Of a stretch of 64,000 bases of DNA, positions 46,844 to 60,235 are shown one piece after another (the stretch's first letter is position 1; each line of letters begins with the position of its first letter). A program made the translations under genes and the position numbers. Source of the stretch: Panorpa germanica (lineage: Eukaryota > Arthropoda > Insecta > Mecoptera > Panorpidae); assembly GCA_963678705.1 (NCBI GenBank), contig OY783213.1:13706451-13770450 (forward strand). The letters are read 5' to 3'. The notes beneath the pieces were generated by a model. That model worked only from the letters and a program-made list of their open reading frames with translations. It did not search any database and had not been told where the DNA came from.

Positions 46844-49800
46844 AATGTTTCATAAAAAGTTTTACTTTTGTATATCTAAAAATATTTATGTAAAACATTC
46901 ATTTTTTTATGTTAAGTAAACATTAGAATCACCTATACTAATCGTAACTAATATGGGTTGAAAATTTTAATTTTATAAAAGAGGTTTTTGTATGATCAGA
47001 CGAATCGGTCTCGAATAACCTATCTTACCTTTATTAGACCCTTGAGTGAGAGTATTCATTAAAATATATACCAGACGGCTAATATATTAAGGGTACTTAT
47101 TATCCTGAATAAAATAATGGTCATCATCCTCCAAATAATTATTCAGAAATTTGAGATATTTTCAAAATTAATTAAAACAATTTAAAAGGTCAGATTCAAG
47201 TATAAATTAATAATATTTCCCAGAACATTGCGGTATACTCTAAAAGTTATTAACTCCTTCACCCACTACCCCCACTCCACAGCCACAAAAAGTTCTTGAT
47301 AATCCATAGCGAAAACGTTGAACTCGACCCAAAAGGTTACTCGTTTGTCCCGCTTGGGTTTGGTTAAACCGTGGCGTTAAATTAAGATCTGTGATAGTTA
47401 TAATGCCTCGAAATGATATATATATATATATGACCCGCTCCTTTATCAAAGTCGTCTGCCGTAAATTCAAGTCACATACACAAGCCTATGGCATTAATTA
47501 TATTACACATGGCGCGATAATTGCTAAATTCTCTTATTATATATATATACCAGTATATATATCTTGAATTGTTAACATTACATAGCTTTACAGCTTGGAC
47601 ATTCGTGGAAATATGCTTAATACCAAAGAATTAACAAACAGAAAATCATATATAAACAAATTTAAACACAAAATATAATAATACGCAATATTACCTACGG
47701 AGAAGCTTTTTACAAAAATGTTGTGCGAGTTATAGTTATCATAATAAACCACGAAAATTTATTACAGTCATATATTCAAAATGGCGACCCAATAAACGCC
47801 ATTACTTCAACTATGACATATCTAAAGTTTAACCTAAAAATTGGGTTTTTCATTTCTAGCTTTATCAAAGACCCGACCAATTTTAACTAAAGAAAAATGT
47901 AAACAACGTATTTTGCTGGGTTAAACTACTGTTATGTTGAACTGGAATAAAAATCAGAGCTAAGAAACAAAAGTATCAATGAGAAACCTCAGTTAACCGA
48001 GAATAAAAACCTTATTACATTTATAATATAATATACAGTTATATTATGCTTAGTATCAGATAAAAATGTAACGTTCGAATTAGCTTATAGCACGCTAGCA
48101 AGCTAAATATTGTACTCACTTTCAATGGAAGACAATATTCTACCCAGAGGCTTATACCATTATTAATTCTAGGTTGTCCAATCAGCTTAAAACTATAGAA
48201 ATAAGTAACACGTTCAATACGAACTGGAGTTCTTGGCATTAATCTTTTCTAGTAACCACAGCACTTAGCTAATATTTCAACACGCTCGGCCACACTAAGA
48301 ACTAATTTATTTTGCATTATTTCTTATATCAAAAACTAGTTAATGTTAAATGATTGTGCATGAATGAAACTAGATGCTGTAGACATGATTATGTTAGAAA
48401 TAAAATAGACAAGTACCGTTACCCTACTTTATTAAATTAGCTTTACCGTCCATTTCCTCTAATATCACTTATCCCATCTACGGCCAATAATAGACGGAAA
48501 TTGAATGCTGCCCCATAAATTCTGTCTCTGTGTTATTCAATAATCAACTGTCTTAGACGGCTTGGCTTTGAACCACACATGTGTGAGGCCAAACTTACCC
48601 ATTAAACCCTAGGGCATTTATAGGGCGACTAGAAAGTGTAGCACTAATTTTGTGGACTGTTTCACTAAAATCAAATTTAAGCGGAGCGGATTTATCCGGA
48701 TTTTATATCAGCTGTTCTTTGCAGACGTTTCTTTTGATAAATAAAGATATATATAATATGTCACAATTAAACAAAAAATATACAACCAGTATATAAATTA
48801 ATTCCAAAAATGTATGATTTTTTTTTATATATTAAGCAAGATATATCGTGCTCTTAAGATGTGTTTTCCTGTTTTAGTACGAAACTTTGCAAGTTGGTAT
48901 TTTACAAATAAAATATTCAAAGGAATAAAAACTTTTGCGACTCCCTGTATATTTAATATACGCGTGTCGAGTATACTAGTATATACATATTATATAAACG
49001 TAGAGCCAAAGAACTTTCATCCTCGTCTCGTTCTCTGGTGGATTCTGCAGACACGTTTCAGGATAAGACAGAATATTGATCCGGTTTTCTTTTGGGAATA
49101 CTGAAATACATCCATACTGATGCAGTATTTACAGTGATCTGAAATGTCTTAAAATAACTTTTGGTGGATAAGGATTCTTTTTAGTATTTCAAAAGAATAA
49201 ATAAATGCACGTGATAGGGTAAGATAAGATCTAGAGATCTATCTGTAATATTTCAAGAGATCTTGAACAAATATTTGATAACAAGGAAAATATGAGAAAT
49301 TTAATTAATTTCTTAAAACATAATAATATATCTTTTTTTTAATATATAAATAGGTTCCATAAAATTAATTTAGATTTTCCAGATCTTTCCTGTTATCAAA
49401 TATTTATTTAATATATAAGATAAGTACATGACAATAAGTTATTACGTAAAAATACGTGAGAGTAAGAAAAAGGGGATTTCTTTCAAAAACCTTAAAATTG
49501 TTCCTATTCAAAAACAAAATTATTGATTCTGAAACATTTTTTTGTGGAGCATGGTTATTAGACTATATTGTATCAATGGTATTCTGTGTTTTGAAAATAA
49601 TCAATAGTGAATATGATATCTTCCAGAAAATTCTCTAGTAATAAGATTGTAATAAGAAATACGTGCATTTCCTTATAATCTAATTATCTAGTTGTTCTTC
49701 CCATATTTCTTAGCTAATAATGTTAGTGCATTTGTTCGTCGTGCATTCAACTAATGCACTTTATTTAAGTGAATTTGTAAATTAGTGGCTCTAATATAAA

Positions 49801-50099
49801 TAATAACAAAGGATATGTACTTTTATACAAATAGCTTTCAAAAAGATTTTATCAGATTTTCATTACAGTAGTTGTTTTTTTGTAGTTAGAATGTTCATAA
49901 CAGTTTTATCCAGTACTCAAGTAAATTGAAAATAAATTAAATAAATTTTATGTAAAGAAATCCTCATAATTTTGAATGAATAAACAACTTTATTTTTAAG
50001 CAGGGTAGTTTCTTGTGGTCTTTAGTATTCATTTGTTTAGTTACTAAGTGAAGAAAAGTTTTCATTTCACTCTAATTGCGGAACTTAAACTAATAATAT

Positions 50100-50325
50100 A
50101 GGTTTGAGAGAGTGTAGTGCTGTGGACATCAATCTGTTGTTTTTTTTTGGTTTGATTCCCTATTCCGCGCTACATATATTTGGGAATTGAACATGTCATA
50201 CCTACTTGACCATTTCTGTGGTTATTATGTTATTCTTACGACGAAAAATGATTTAATTCGGTACTGGTAATGAGTCGGAAACAAACCGATAATAAATTAA
50301 TTAAATGAAATAATTTACCAAGTGC
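50100..50325 (+). repeat. SINE-like copy (degraded)
   Basis: Box-B-like GGTTTGATTCCC at 50149-50160 and a tail with GGTACTGGTAATGAGTCGG, AAACAAACCGATAATAAATT. Weak match to the main SINE family. Confidence 0.4.
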
Positions 50326-51447
50326 TATTTAAAGATTCATGCTTTTTTGTTAGTTAGTTATGGAAATGGGAATTAAGACCTAGATTCCAACGCAGAGATT
50401 TAATTTTCCTGCAGAGCCCGCCATGCCATTACTACGATGCTGCTTTTAAAGTAATAAAGGAAGTTACAAACAACGTTAATAGGAATTCTCTTCATAATGT
50501 GATCAAATCAGAAAACTCTAACATGAAATTACTCATTCATTTTTTAATTTGCTGTTTCTTGTAAATTACTTATATAATAGAGTTTCATTAAACTTTTAAT
50601 TCTTTTAGGTCGTTTTCGTTTAGTTAATTCACGTTACTATTAACCTTTGACCTTTCATTCCATTAATTGCGAATTTCGAATAAAATTAGCATATTTTAAC
50701 AAGTAAATGGGATACATTACTTTTAATATTAGATATTCTGCAATGGTGTGCTTTAGCTACAAAACTGTTAACTAAAAGTATGGCTTTGTGTAAGTGTTAT
50801 CGTTCAGCTCTACGTATCTAGAGGGTGGGGGGAGTCTTATGGGAAATAAATTAATATCAATGCATGTAAAATTACTAAAACTATTGACGGCAAATATTAA
50901 ACAGAGCTACAATTTTAATTGTATTCACTCACATTGGTCCATGTTTATTTATACTCCAGCCAAATACGATATGCTTCTGTAGGTCTGTAAACAACATAAC
51001 ATACTGACTCTTGGCAAAAAATGAGCGCGCTGTCATTAGCCGTTTGGTTGCTACAGCAGCGTGAAATTAGTAACACTTCAGACATTTTCGGAATTGTAAA
51101 TTTTTAATAAAACTAATGTGTTGCTTCTGAAAACAAAGACTTTTATTTTAGTAATACATACACATTATAATAATTACACTGTTTGACTTAAATCATACTA
51201 TCTTACCTGAAAACAAAGAAAAGATATTTCAAGTTTATTATTTAAATTGTCAATTCCTTTTTATCTAATTTTATAATAATTTTAAATTATGCACAATGAG
51301 TTCTCTCAGCTCCAAATATCAACTGTGTTGGCTGTTGGCACATATTATGATGAAAATAGCTGTAACTAATATGTACCGTTAGCTCAACTGACCGGAATGT
51401 AGTTGTAATATTTCTGGTCAATGTTACCAACTAAAGAAATATAATTT

Positions 51448-51449
<2 letters not shown>

Positions 51450-51500
<51 letters not shown>
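51450..51500. repeat. TA microsatellite, about 25 units
   Basis: Uninterrupted TA dinucleotides, directly preceded by a perfect 8-bp palindrome (AAAGAAAT-ATA-ATTTCTTT, 51433-51451) and directly followed by a SINE fragment. Confidence 0.95.
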
Positions 51501-51501
<1 letters not shown>

Positions 51502-51602
51502 TGCACTGCTGCCTGATAAGTTTATGATTATGTATGAACATAATCAATTTATCTTGATAACCTGCCAAACGCAGAAAATATAACTCTGGTCTAAGAAACG
51601 AA
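51501..51602 (-). repeat. SINE-family fragment, reverse orientation
   Basis: Complement of the SINE body: ACTGCTGCCTGATAAGTTTA, then TGATTATG, GCCAAACGCAGAAAATATAA and CTCTGGTCT. The tail is replaced by the TA array. Confidence 0.65.
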
Positions 51603-54301
51603 TCGGAAGACACAGCAGTCAGTGTAAGGCATCAATGCTTTCGACCACTTTGTCGTTTACATATTTATAAATATTCGGAATATTGTAGAAGATACTAACA
51701 ACCAAAATAATCACTATGTCACTTGACTTATTAAACAAAAGCTATAAAAAACTAAAAGTAACATAAAAAAGTTAACGGAATATTATTGCACAAAATTTCA
51801 TTGTCCTTCATGAGAAGTGTGTGTGTGCGCTAAATATAACCATAAAAACTTACCAAAGAAGTTAATCTAATTGCAGTTGCACCTGCATATGTATTATATG
51901 TATTTCTGCATTTTGTAATCGTACATTGCAGACGTTCTTAACTATGGCTAAAAACTTTCAGTTCGTGAAATAACCACCAAAGTTTCGCTACTGTAGATTA
52001 TAGGTGGAAGCAGTAAGGGGATTTCAAATAATACGCACAGCCAAATGGTACAGCTGATGTTGTTTATGTTCCTCCTACATAATTTTAAAGATAGGGTTTC
52101 TCTTACTTCCTAATACGTATACATTAAAGAGGGACAGAGATAAAACGAAATGGTGAACATTAATATTTTTGTTGCCCCTTCCACGTAAGAATAACTCTGG
52201 TGTAAAATATTTATGGTATAGTACTGAGTCAATCTAGATGGTTAATTTTATAATTAGTTTAAAAGCTCGTGGGCTTAACCGATAAAGCATGGTAAAACCA
52301 TTTCCGCATTTATTTATAATATCATTTTGAGATAGAATGTTTTCAACCGATGTCGGTGTGATGATGATAGCGGGAGTGGGTGTGTTTAAAATAATATGTA
52401 AGCTGATGCTGGGTTTTTAATAAATGTAAATGCTATTATATATTCAAAGTGTTTTAATTATTTAATTCAGCGATCAGTTGTCAAAGGCTGTCTAATTTAA
52501 TGAAAAATTATATTTAAGGCTCCGTCGTACAGTTTGTATTTAGTAAAATTTGCATTACTGTTTCAAGCGGATTAAATGGTGAGAAGCATATAAGGATACC
52601 GCATGGAATTAATTTGGTTGTAACAGCTTCTGGGTTATTGGATATCTAAAAGCTATGTTGATATATAGGGTATTTGAACAAGCTGTGTCATTTTAAATTA
52701 ACAGAAAAACGCAATATTTTCGTTAAAAGGTGGTGATATTTTTATTTTAATCCAAAGTACAAACTCTGACAGTCTCTTTGGAATCATCAATAGTTGGGAG
52801 GTATTCTTCAAGAACCTCTTAGTAATAAAACACCGGTGTCAATTTAATGAGAAGCTCCTGTATTCGTTCATTACTTTTTTATAAACTATAGTTCTTATAC
52901 ACTTAACCATGATGATCTATGAAGCGCTATTTTAAAGTTAGATTAATTAATTAATATCGTCGTATCCAAGGATTAACAAAGATAATGACAACATACTCGT
53001 AGATGTCCTAATTATGCGCTAAATTTTAATTCGGGTACACTATAAAAAAAAAGTTCGAAAAAATGCTTTAAAAATCTCTTTCTTAGACTAAGGCTGCATT
53101 CCGAAAAAGAATAACGTAGAAATAAATATATAATTGTGTAATACATTGAATCATATAAATGTATACGCAATCTGCTGATTTAAAATGCCCGCAGAAAAAT
53201 CACTAGTTTGATACAAATTTGCGATGCGAATTTTTTCCAGACAATTTTCTTTTGTAGTGCATCCTCAGTTTAAATAAGAAGCATCTAAAGCATTTTTTTT
53301 ACTGTGTAACTTAATATAGTATAAATATTTAAAATCTGGCTATCAATTTTGGGTTGGCATCTAATTGCCGCCTAAATAAAGCCAAAAATATAGCTCAAAT
53401 GATGTCTGACAATTTACATTCGTAATAAATAGCGAACATTCTTAAAGTGATACTGATTGCTAATAATAATTCATACTCCGTAAATTATAAACAATCTCTG
53501 TATATGGTAATATAGTAATGACTATCCGAAATTACACCAAGAACTGTGAGAATTTGTCTGTCAGCATCAATATTTAGATCAGGATACCATTGTACGTTTA
53601 GAATAAATAAATAAAAGTAATTTATACTCGTGCAACAAAAATATAAAAGAAATTCTCATCCCGTATATATTTTCTTTAAATAATAAGATCAATTCGTATG
53701 CTGCCCTCGTTTGGTGTTCTTGCTTATTCCAAGACCACTATGCTTGCTTTTTTCCGAAGGGTAATATTATCAGGTTGCCACTGTTATAGACGACCATTTC
53801 CTACCTTCTATTTGTGGTGTCACCCTCTGAATATTCTCTGTCATTTATATCTCGAGGCAGAAGCACAACATTGTTGTCATAACATATCATGACATAAAAT
53901 GGGATGTAACACCCACTCGAGATGCGATACTGTGAAAACACCTGTGATACATACCTTACATATTAGAAATAACAGACTTGGTCGTTTTATCCCTAAGAAT
54001 TATTAGATAAGGAAACGACAAGTAAATGGTGAAATAACTTGATATGTTAATTAAGGTAAATATGTTTCATTTTATTATTCATTGTTGAGCATAGTTTTAA
54101 TTTTGATTAAGAATATATTATTGGTGTGTTCCAATTACTCACATTTTGTAGAAGCTTTAATTACTATGTTGATTAATTGGGAATGATTTAACCAAATCAT
54201 TCTGGCAAGTCGACTATATATTTACTATTGTTTTGTAAATGAGAAGGAAAGAAATATATTTCTCCTAAAATGCCATTCAATCTGCTATAAAGTAGAAATC
54301 T

Positions 54302-54350
54302 TTCTGTTCTTTTTAAAACAGAACAGTGTTTTCAGCAGAAAACACAAGTG
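54302..54350. repeat. Two adjacent small hairpins
   Basis: CTGTTCT...AGAACAG followed at once by GTGTTTTC-AGCA-GAAAACAC (perfect 8-bp stem). Function unknown; may be chance. Confidence 0.5.
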
Positions 54351-55922
54351 TAACGTTTAAAAAGCTCAAGAAAATAGTGTAATAATTCATCTAGACGTTT
54401 TTGACATAGTTTTCCAGAGCTACAGCCTGTTTGCAAAAATGAACAATTAAATTAATTACCATTTCCACAAGAAACCGAACATATCATAAAATAGGAAGGA
54501 TTCCGGAAATTCAATGCGTTGGCTGCTTAAGTTTCTAGTTTATTATGTTGATACAAGCTATATCCAATGTTAATATTCTACTTCTCTCTTAGAAATATGC
54601 AAGATTCAACTTGCTACCATGCTATAAGCTGATTTAAGTACATTCCTAAAAGCGAATATTATATAAATTAAAATGAAAACTACATTTGAATGAATACAAA
54701 ACTACTTGTGAATGAAAGAAGTATTATGTTTTTACGTTTATACTGAAACTAAGTTTTTCTATGCTTTATAAACCAGAATCATCAATACACAAATGAAACT
54801 TATTAATTAGAAAATCAAGTTATAGGAAGGGAAACAATCTGAATCTTTCCAGCCACAATCTCCATTGTAAATTCTAACAATTTTTTAATAAATCTACAGT
54901 TAGTTTGTAAGCTTAAACATTTGATTCAATTTACCAAAATTCATCTCTGGAAATACTGTACCCTTGGCATTATAAGATCTTCATTAGAAGATAATTCTCA
55001 CCGCAGTTAGATCCCTTTGCTGAGGATTATTCTACTCCCTGGAGCTAGGTCATAAACAGCCTGCCGTGACTTCCAAAACCATTGTAGACTTAACTCCGTC
55101 AATTATGTTTTGTTTAACGTAAAAAGGATTTGTACGCTGTTGATATTTCTCAGTAATTGCTTTACTCCGTATTCTGTATCCTGTATCCTGTTGAACTTCC
55201 AAGATGAGTCCTTAACGCTCACTAGATTGGTTTTTCCGCGGTCTCCAAATATTCCTTTTCGTCCGCCGGATCAATACAGCATACCAACTTGAGTACACTC
55301 ACTTGAAGAATATTCAGCTTTTGTACTAGTCGTACCATATTACACGCTACCAACTGATGAAAAGACCCACCTTGAAGGATCAGGGCAATCAATTTTTATA
55401 GGTCAAATACTTATTATATCCGAAGAAACAATTGTTCTCTAAATAAATTTTTATTATTTTTCGTTTTCTTCATCTTCTACTTGAAATAGGAAACGATATT
55501 TATCAAATAATTTTGAAATGTATTAGTGGCATATAACAATCCTAAGAAGAAGTTTAATTCTCTTTTTATTTTACTGTATTTAATACGATTTTGATTAGTT
55601 TCTTACCGTTTTCTTTTTCTCATTCGTAATACGTATATTTAAATACTTGTTTATATCTATTATACAAATTCTGAACTAAAATTTAAATGCGAAATATAAA
55701 CAGAAAATAAATTATTTCTTTGTCTTTCTCTGCCATATTTCTCAATTGAGCTTCTTCTGGTCTCTAACTTACCCTCACTTCTTCTTTTCACCTTGCCTCT
55801 ATTCTTCTGTTCTCGGTTTCTCTCCTTGATCGTTTGTTCTTCTCCTGTTTAGTGTCATTGCATATTTAATTATTGTCTGCCTCCCCATTTTTCAATTTTC
55901 TATATTAATATTACATTATTGC

Positions 55923-56166
55923 AGTGACTTTGTTTTTAAAGGGCCAATGTCACAAATCCAAATTTGGGACTGAGGAAAGTTTGAAATAATCGCATTAAAA
56001 GTCCTCATTTCGAATTATTTTAATATAAAATTGAATGTCTGTTTCAACTTAAACTAAAACATAGATATGTCTGCATAGAATGTTATTATGTATTTCATGT
56101 TTTGAAAAATGTAATATTTTAAAAAGAATAAATGACATTGGCCCTTTTAGTACCAAGTCATAGATA
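55923..56166. mobile_element. MITE family GGCCAATGTC, copy C
   Basis: Left GTGACTTTGTTTTTAAAGG then GCCAATGTCA; right in reverse complement CTATGACTTGGTACTAAAAG then GGCCAATGTCA. The interior GTTTCAACTT, ACATAGATATGTCTGCATAG matches copy B. Confidence 0.77.
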
Positions 56167-56919
56167 GCCTCATAATATAAATAAAATAAAATAGTAAATT
56201 CGTTCTTTAAATGTTCTCGTTTTCCTTTCTTTGTTCATTGTTCACATCCATATTCTTTAATCTGTTATCACTTCTAATAACCCTTCAATATTATTTCATA
56301 ATAATAAATACGATAATACGTTCATTAATGGACTTTATTGTTAATACGTTTATAATTAAAATTTTGATCTTTTCAAAATGTGTAATTAGATTTTAATAGT
56401 AATTGAATTTCCATTCGTTTAATTAAAGATAACTTTAAGTTATAACCTAGCAGTTATTAACAATAAATAAATTCTGCATTGTATAATAATAAAGTTTCAC
56501 ACTGTTCCTCTATAGACTTTGTTTTGTAACTTTTAAAGCACCATCTCGTCCTTCTTTACGCCACAATGAAACATAAATTATACCGCTATTATCACACATT
56601 GCATAACTTCTTCAAAGTTCGAACTTATTTCGTAACATTTTCAGCATTTGTATCCTTCCGCCACGTTCCTATTTCACTGTAGCATTCCATCCGGCATTAA
56701 TGTCTGGAAGCTTTCCCATTTATTCTCAATTCTTTATGGATAACATAAATCTTAGTTCAATATGTAGATCAGAGTTTCTCCAACTGTGGTACATATTATA
56801 TTTCCATCAAAAACCTTGTTTAAATCTAAATTAGTTTTTAGTAGCTTGGATGTCAATCCAGTTTCTTCCTATTATACAGTCAAATGTGATTTTATTTTGA
56901 AAGATTTCGAATTAAGTAT

Positions 56920-57428
56920 CATTCCCACTCACTGCATTAATTTTTTTTTGTATTTTGTATTTAATTTAAATTGTTTAGCATATGGCAATACGCCTAGTCA
57001 TTCACAGTACCATTTTTAATTTAATTTATTTTTTAAGTTTTCTTAGTTTTTCTAGAACCTTCCAATGTCCAATGTTTATTTTTTTAATTTAAAATTAAAA
57101 ATATAAAAATAAGAAAAACTATATTATATTATAACCTCCAAAGTATGACAATCTGTCAAAATGCAGTAGGGTTTACTTTAAAAAGAAGTTTAATGTCGCT
57201 TTTTGAAAAATCTAGAAGTAAAAACAATTTCTATTACTAATTGTTATTAAAAATAGCAATAGAACTGTCAAAATTTATATTACTAACGTTGCATACGCAC
57301 CTACTAAATTAACTAAACTTAAATTAAAACACAAATGTGAAAAGGAATACTTAAACGAAAACCTGAAATCTAGATTACAATATTAAATAAAAACAGTAAA
57401 TTAAATATCAAAACAGTGAGTGGGAATG
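56920..57428. mobile_element. MITE family CATTCCCACTCACTG, long copy
   Basis: Perfect 15-bp termini CATTCCCACTCACTG (56920-56934) and CAGTGAGTGGGAATG (57414-57428), extended by weaker AT-rich similarity. 509 bp, no ORF of note apart from a short frame reading out of the left flank. Confidence 0.78.
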
Positions 57429-57825
57429 AGCCACTAAATTATTTTGTTGATATGTAAAGTTAAAAAAAGTAAATATATTTCAAAAAATTAGCTAAAACAA
57501 ATCTAAGATTAGAATTTGTTACTTATAGTTAAGGATCCCAATCAATTTTCTACAATATTGCAATACACCAAAGTGTAAAACAGCCTCCTTTAATGTCCTA
57601 TTTATCCGCAGCGTACGGTGGTGTCGGTTTTATTCCCCCACCATTCAACGTTACTAAGAAGATGCATTTATGAAATTTAACTTGGTTTTTTATATTTAAC
57701 TTCTTTATTTATTTTTAATTCTCTTTTGACCTGAACGCAGAATCCGCTTCATCCGTTTTTGTATACTTCAAGAAATAAAGAATGGATTAATTTAGCAAGT
57801 AGTTATTATACTACTAGAATTATTA

Positions 57826-58104
57826 GTGAATGTTTTAGAAACCCTGGCCAAGGTGTTTCAGTATTCCGGCAGCCCAATGTTCGATCTAGTTGGGCTCTCC
57901 AACTGGATCTATACACCGTATTCTAGTTTGTATTCTCTCCAACCGGTATGCGCGGTGTGGGTGTCTCTCTATGGATGGCATCCTAAAATGGAACGAGATA
58001 CCACCACTTACCTACCAGTTGAATCATTATTAAATTTTCTCAGGACATTACCTTCAAAAAGTATCCTTTCTATATTAAACGTATTTTTATTTTTCAAAAG
58101 TTAG
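57826..58104 (+). other. Unassigned GC-richer patch with 92-codon frame
   Basis: GC content is visibly higher at 57826-58050 than around it. The forward frame has SGSPMFDLVGLSNWIY, SLQPVCAVWVSLYGWHPK and ERDTTTYLPVESLL; the reverse strand also has a moderately long frame. There is no flanking splice signal that fits and no match to a family I know. A transposon fragment in either orientation is the likeliest source. Confidence 0.25.
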
Positions 58105-58935
58105 ATATATATAAGAATATTCAAAACTTAAGTTGAAAGGTCAATCATTTCTGATTTGAAATATTAAAGCGTAAAAAATGAAATATAAATTCAATTTTCT
58201 ATATCCACTTTTACTTCACTAGTTGATTTCAGAATGTAATTTCATTATATAAAATATTTTTGATCTATACTATATAAAAAACAAATTTTATTACTGATTT
58301 TACTTTTTCTCTCTCAAAACCTTTTTTATTCTATTTTTAAAGAATAAGAGATTTAGAAAGTAATAATTGAGATGGAAATATGATGACATTTATGATTTTT
58401 ATCTGCAATTGTGTTTATTTGACAGCGGATAGACTGTTTTATTTAAAGAATTTTGTCTTAATATAAAATTTATGTAGCATTATATTTTGCTTCTATGGTT
58501 CTATATTCTTTCTTTATTGTTGCTTTGGGTTTTATAATTTTTTTCCATTTAACATTACATTCAAATCTTTATTAGCTAAATTAAAAGCATAATAAAATAA
58601 GAAATTGAAATAAAACTGAAAAGGAACATAATACAAATGCCTTTAACTTAATTTTCATTCTGTCTTTACCATTCCTCCTTATTCTCACTAGATCCATTCT
58701 CTCGTCTTTACTCTTTTCCACTACTTTCCTTTCTTTCGGGATTCGTCCGTTGTCCTCTTTCTGAGTAGTACTTGTATTCCTCTACTCTTGTGATTTCTTT
58801 GTCCTGACCTCTTTTCTTGTTGTCTTAGTCTTTAGGCAATGTGGAGTGAGAAGATTTCCTGTTTCCTTTGCATTTACTTCTCTGTTCTCTTCATTCCTTT
58901 CTGTTACCATTCTTCTCCTACAACTCGTTGTTTTT

Positions 58936-59290
58936 GTTTTTTTTTATTATTAATAATTTACGGGATTTCTAGGACCACGGTCCTTTTTTCGCGCTTGTTA
59001 ATTTCATTTCATTTACATTTTAATTATTATTACACCTATACTTTTAAACCAGCTATAATCCATATCCTGTCTATCACTAAGCACACTGGCCACCTCGGAT
59101 ATCTCAGTAGTCTCTGCATACTCGTTGGCAACACCACTTCATTTTCTACCAAAACTCTGTATAAATTATTTCTACAGGCCTACGTTTCTGTACATTGGAA
59201 GATCAAATGTTCAGGATCTGCTACCCCTTCTTCACAATTGCACGTATCTTCTTGCAGTCGTTATTATTTATTATATTTGTTCGTCTCCCT
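58936..59290 (-). mobile_element. LINE 3' end, copy 2
   Basis: On the minus strand: CNCEEGVADPEHLIFQC, an in-frame stop soon after, NNLYRVLVENEVVLPTSMQ, RLLRYPRWPVCLVIDRIW, AGLKV and stop, followed by a 3' UTR with GCGCGAAAAAAGGACCGTGG and a poly(A)-like TTAATAATAAAAAAAAAC. Strong match to 8740-9067. Confidence 0.8.
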
Positions 59291-60206
59291 TTGAGTTAAG
59301 AAAAAGTTTTTAATTAAGTCTTAATTCCTTCAAGAAGCTTAATACGTTTTTACTTCAATTTTTAAAAGGTACTATCTTATGCGGGAACCACATATGCGTG
59401 TTCGTGTACGAATGGATAAAGCAAATATACATACACAAACTCACATGGAAAATCGTGTAAGAACACGAATATATTTTTGCTCTAGTAGCATACACGATCT
59501 CACTTTATCTCACTGTATGGTCTCGGCATCACGAATTCTTTTACATATACAAAATTTCAAAACCTTAAAAGGTATTTAAATACCTACTTAGATTTGGTGA
59601 TTCCCGAAATACTCGTTCTTTCTTAGGCATAAAATTTTATGTAAATCACCTACCCTTCTTACGATTTCATAATCTTAAAACTACGCCAATGTAAAATCAA
59701 TATATAAATAGTGAATTCAGCATATAAGGAACCCATATCAAATATTAACAAAAAATATATATAATCGTATACGAGTATAACTAAACATGCTGACTGCTCA
59801 ACATGTTTGCGGCTCTTGAACTTCTAATATCGTCAGATGTTTTAAAGTGTTCCTCGGGGAAATTTAGAAAAGGAACCAACCTACGCAATATATACAACCT
59901 ATACAAAAATAAAAGTACGTTCATGCTAAATGTAATTGTTTAATATACTCGTATAAACTTAAAATTAGGTAAAAATATTAACACGAAATATACAAATATA
60001 CATTTTAAAATCAATAATATCCTCTAGCGCTGTATTACAAAAGTTGTTTTCATGTTTCACGATAATTAACTTGTTAAATAATTCTGTACAAATTAAACTA
60101 CGAGAGAAATTAAGTAATTTTTATTATAGCTTTGTTGTTAATTGTAAATGTATATTAAGAGGAAGTAAAGCCATTGTTATTATGCTTAGCTAATTGTTCA
60201 TTAGAG

Positions 60207-60235
60207 CAGGAGTCCCCAAACTTTTAGAGCAAACG
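60207..60235 (+). mobile_element. hAT-type terminal sequence, fragment
   Basis: CAGGAGTCCCCAAACTTTTA is a typical hAT terminal repeat start. No right end or target duplication was found. Confidence 0.45.
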
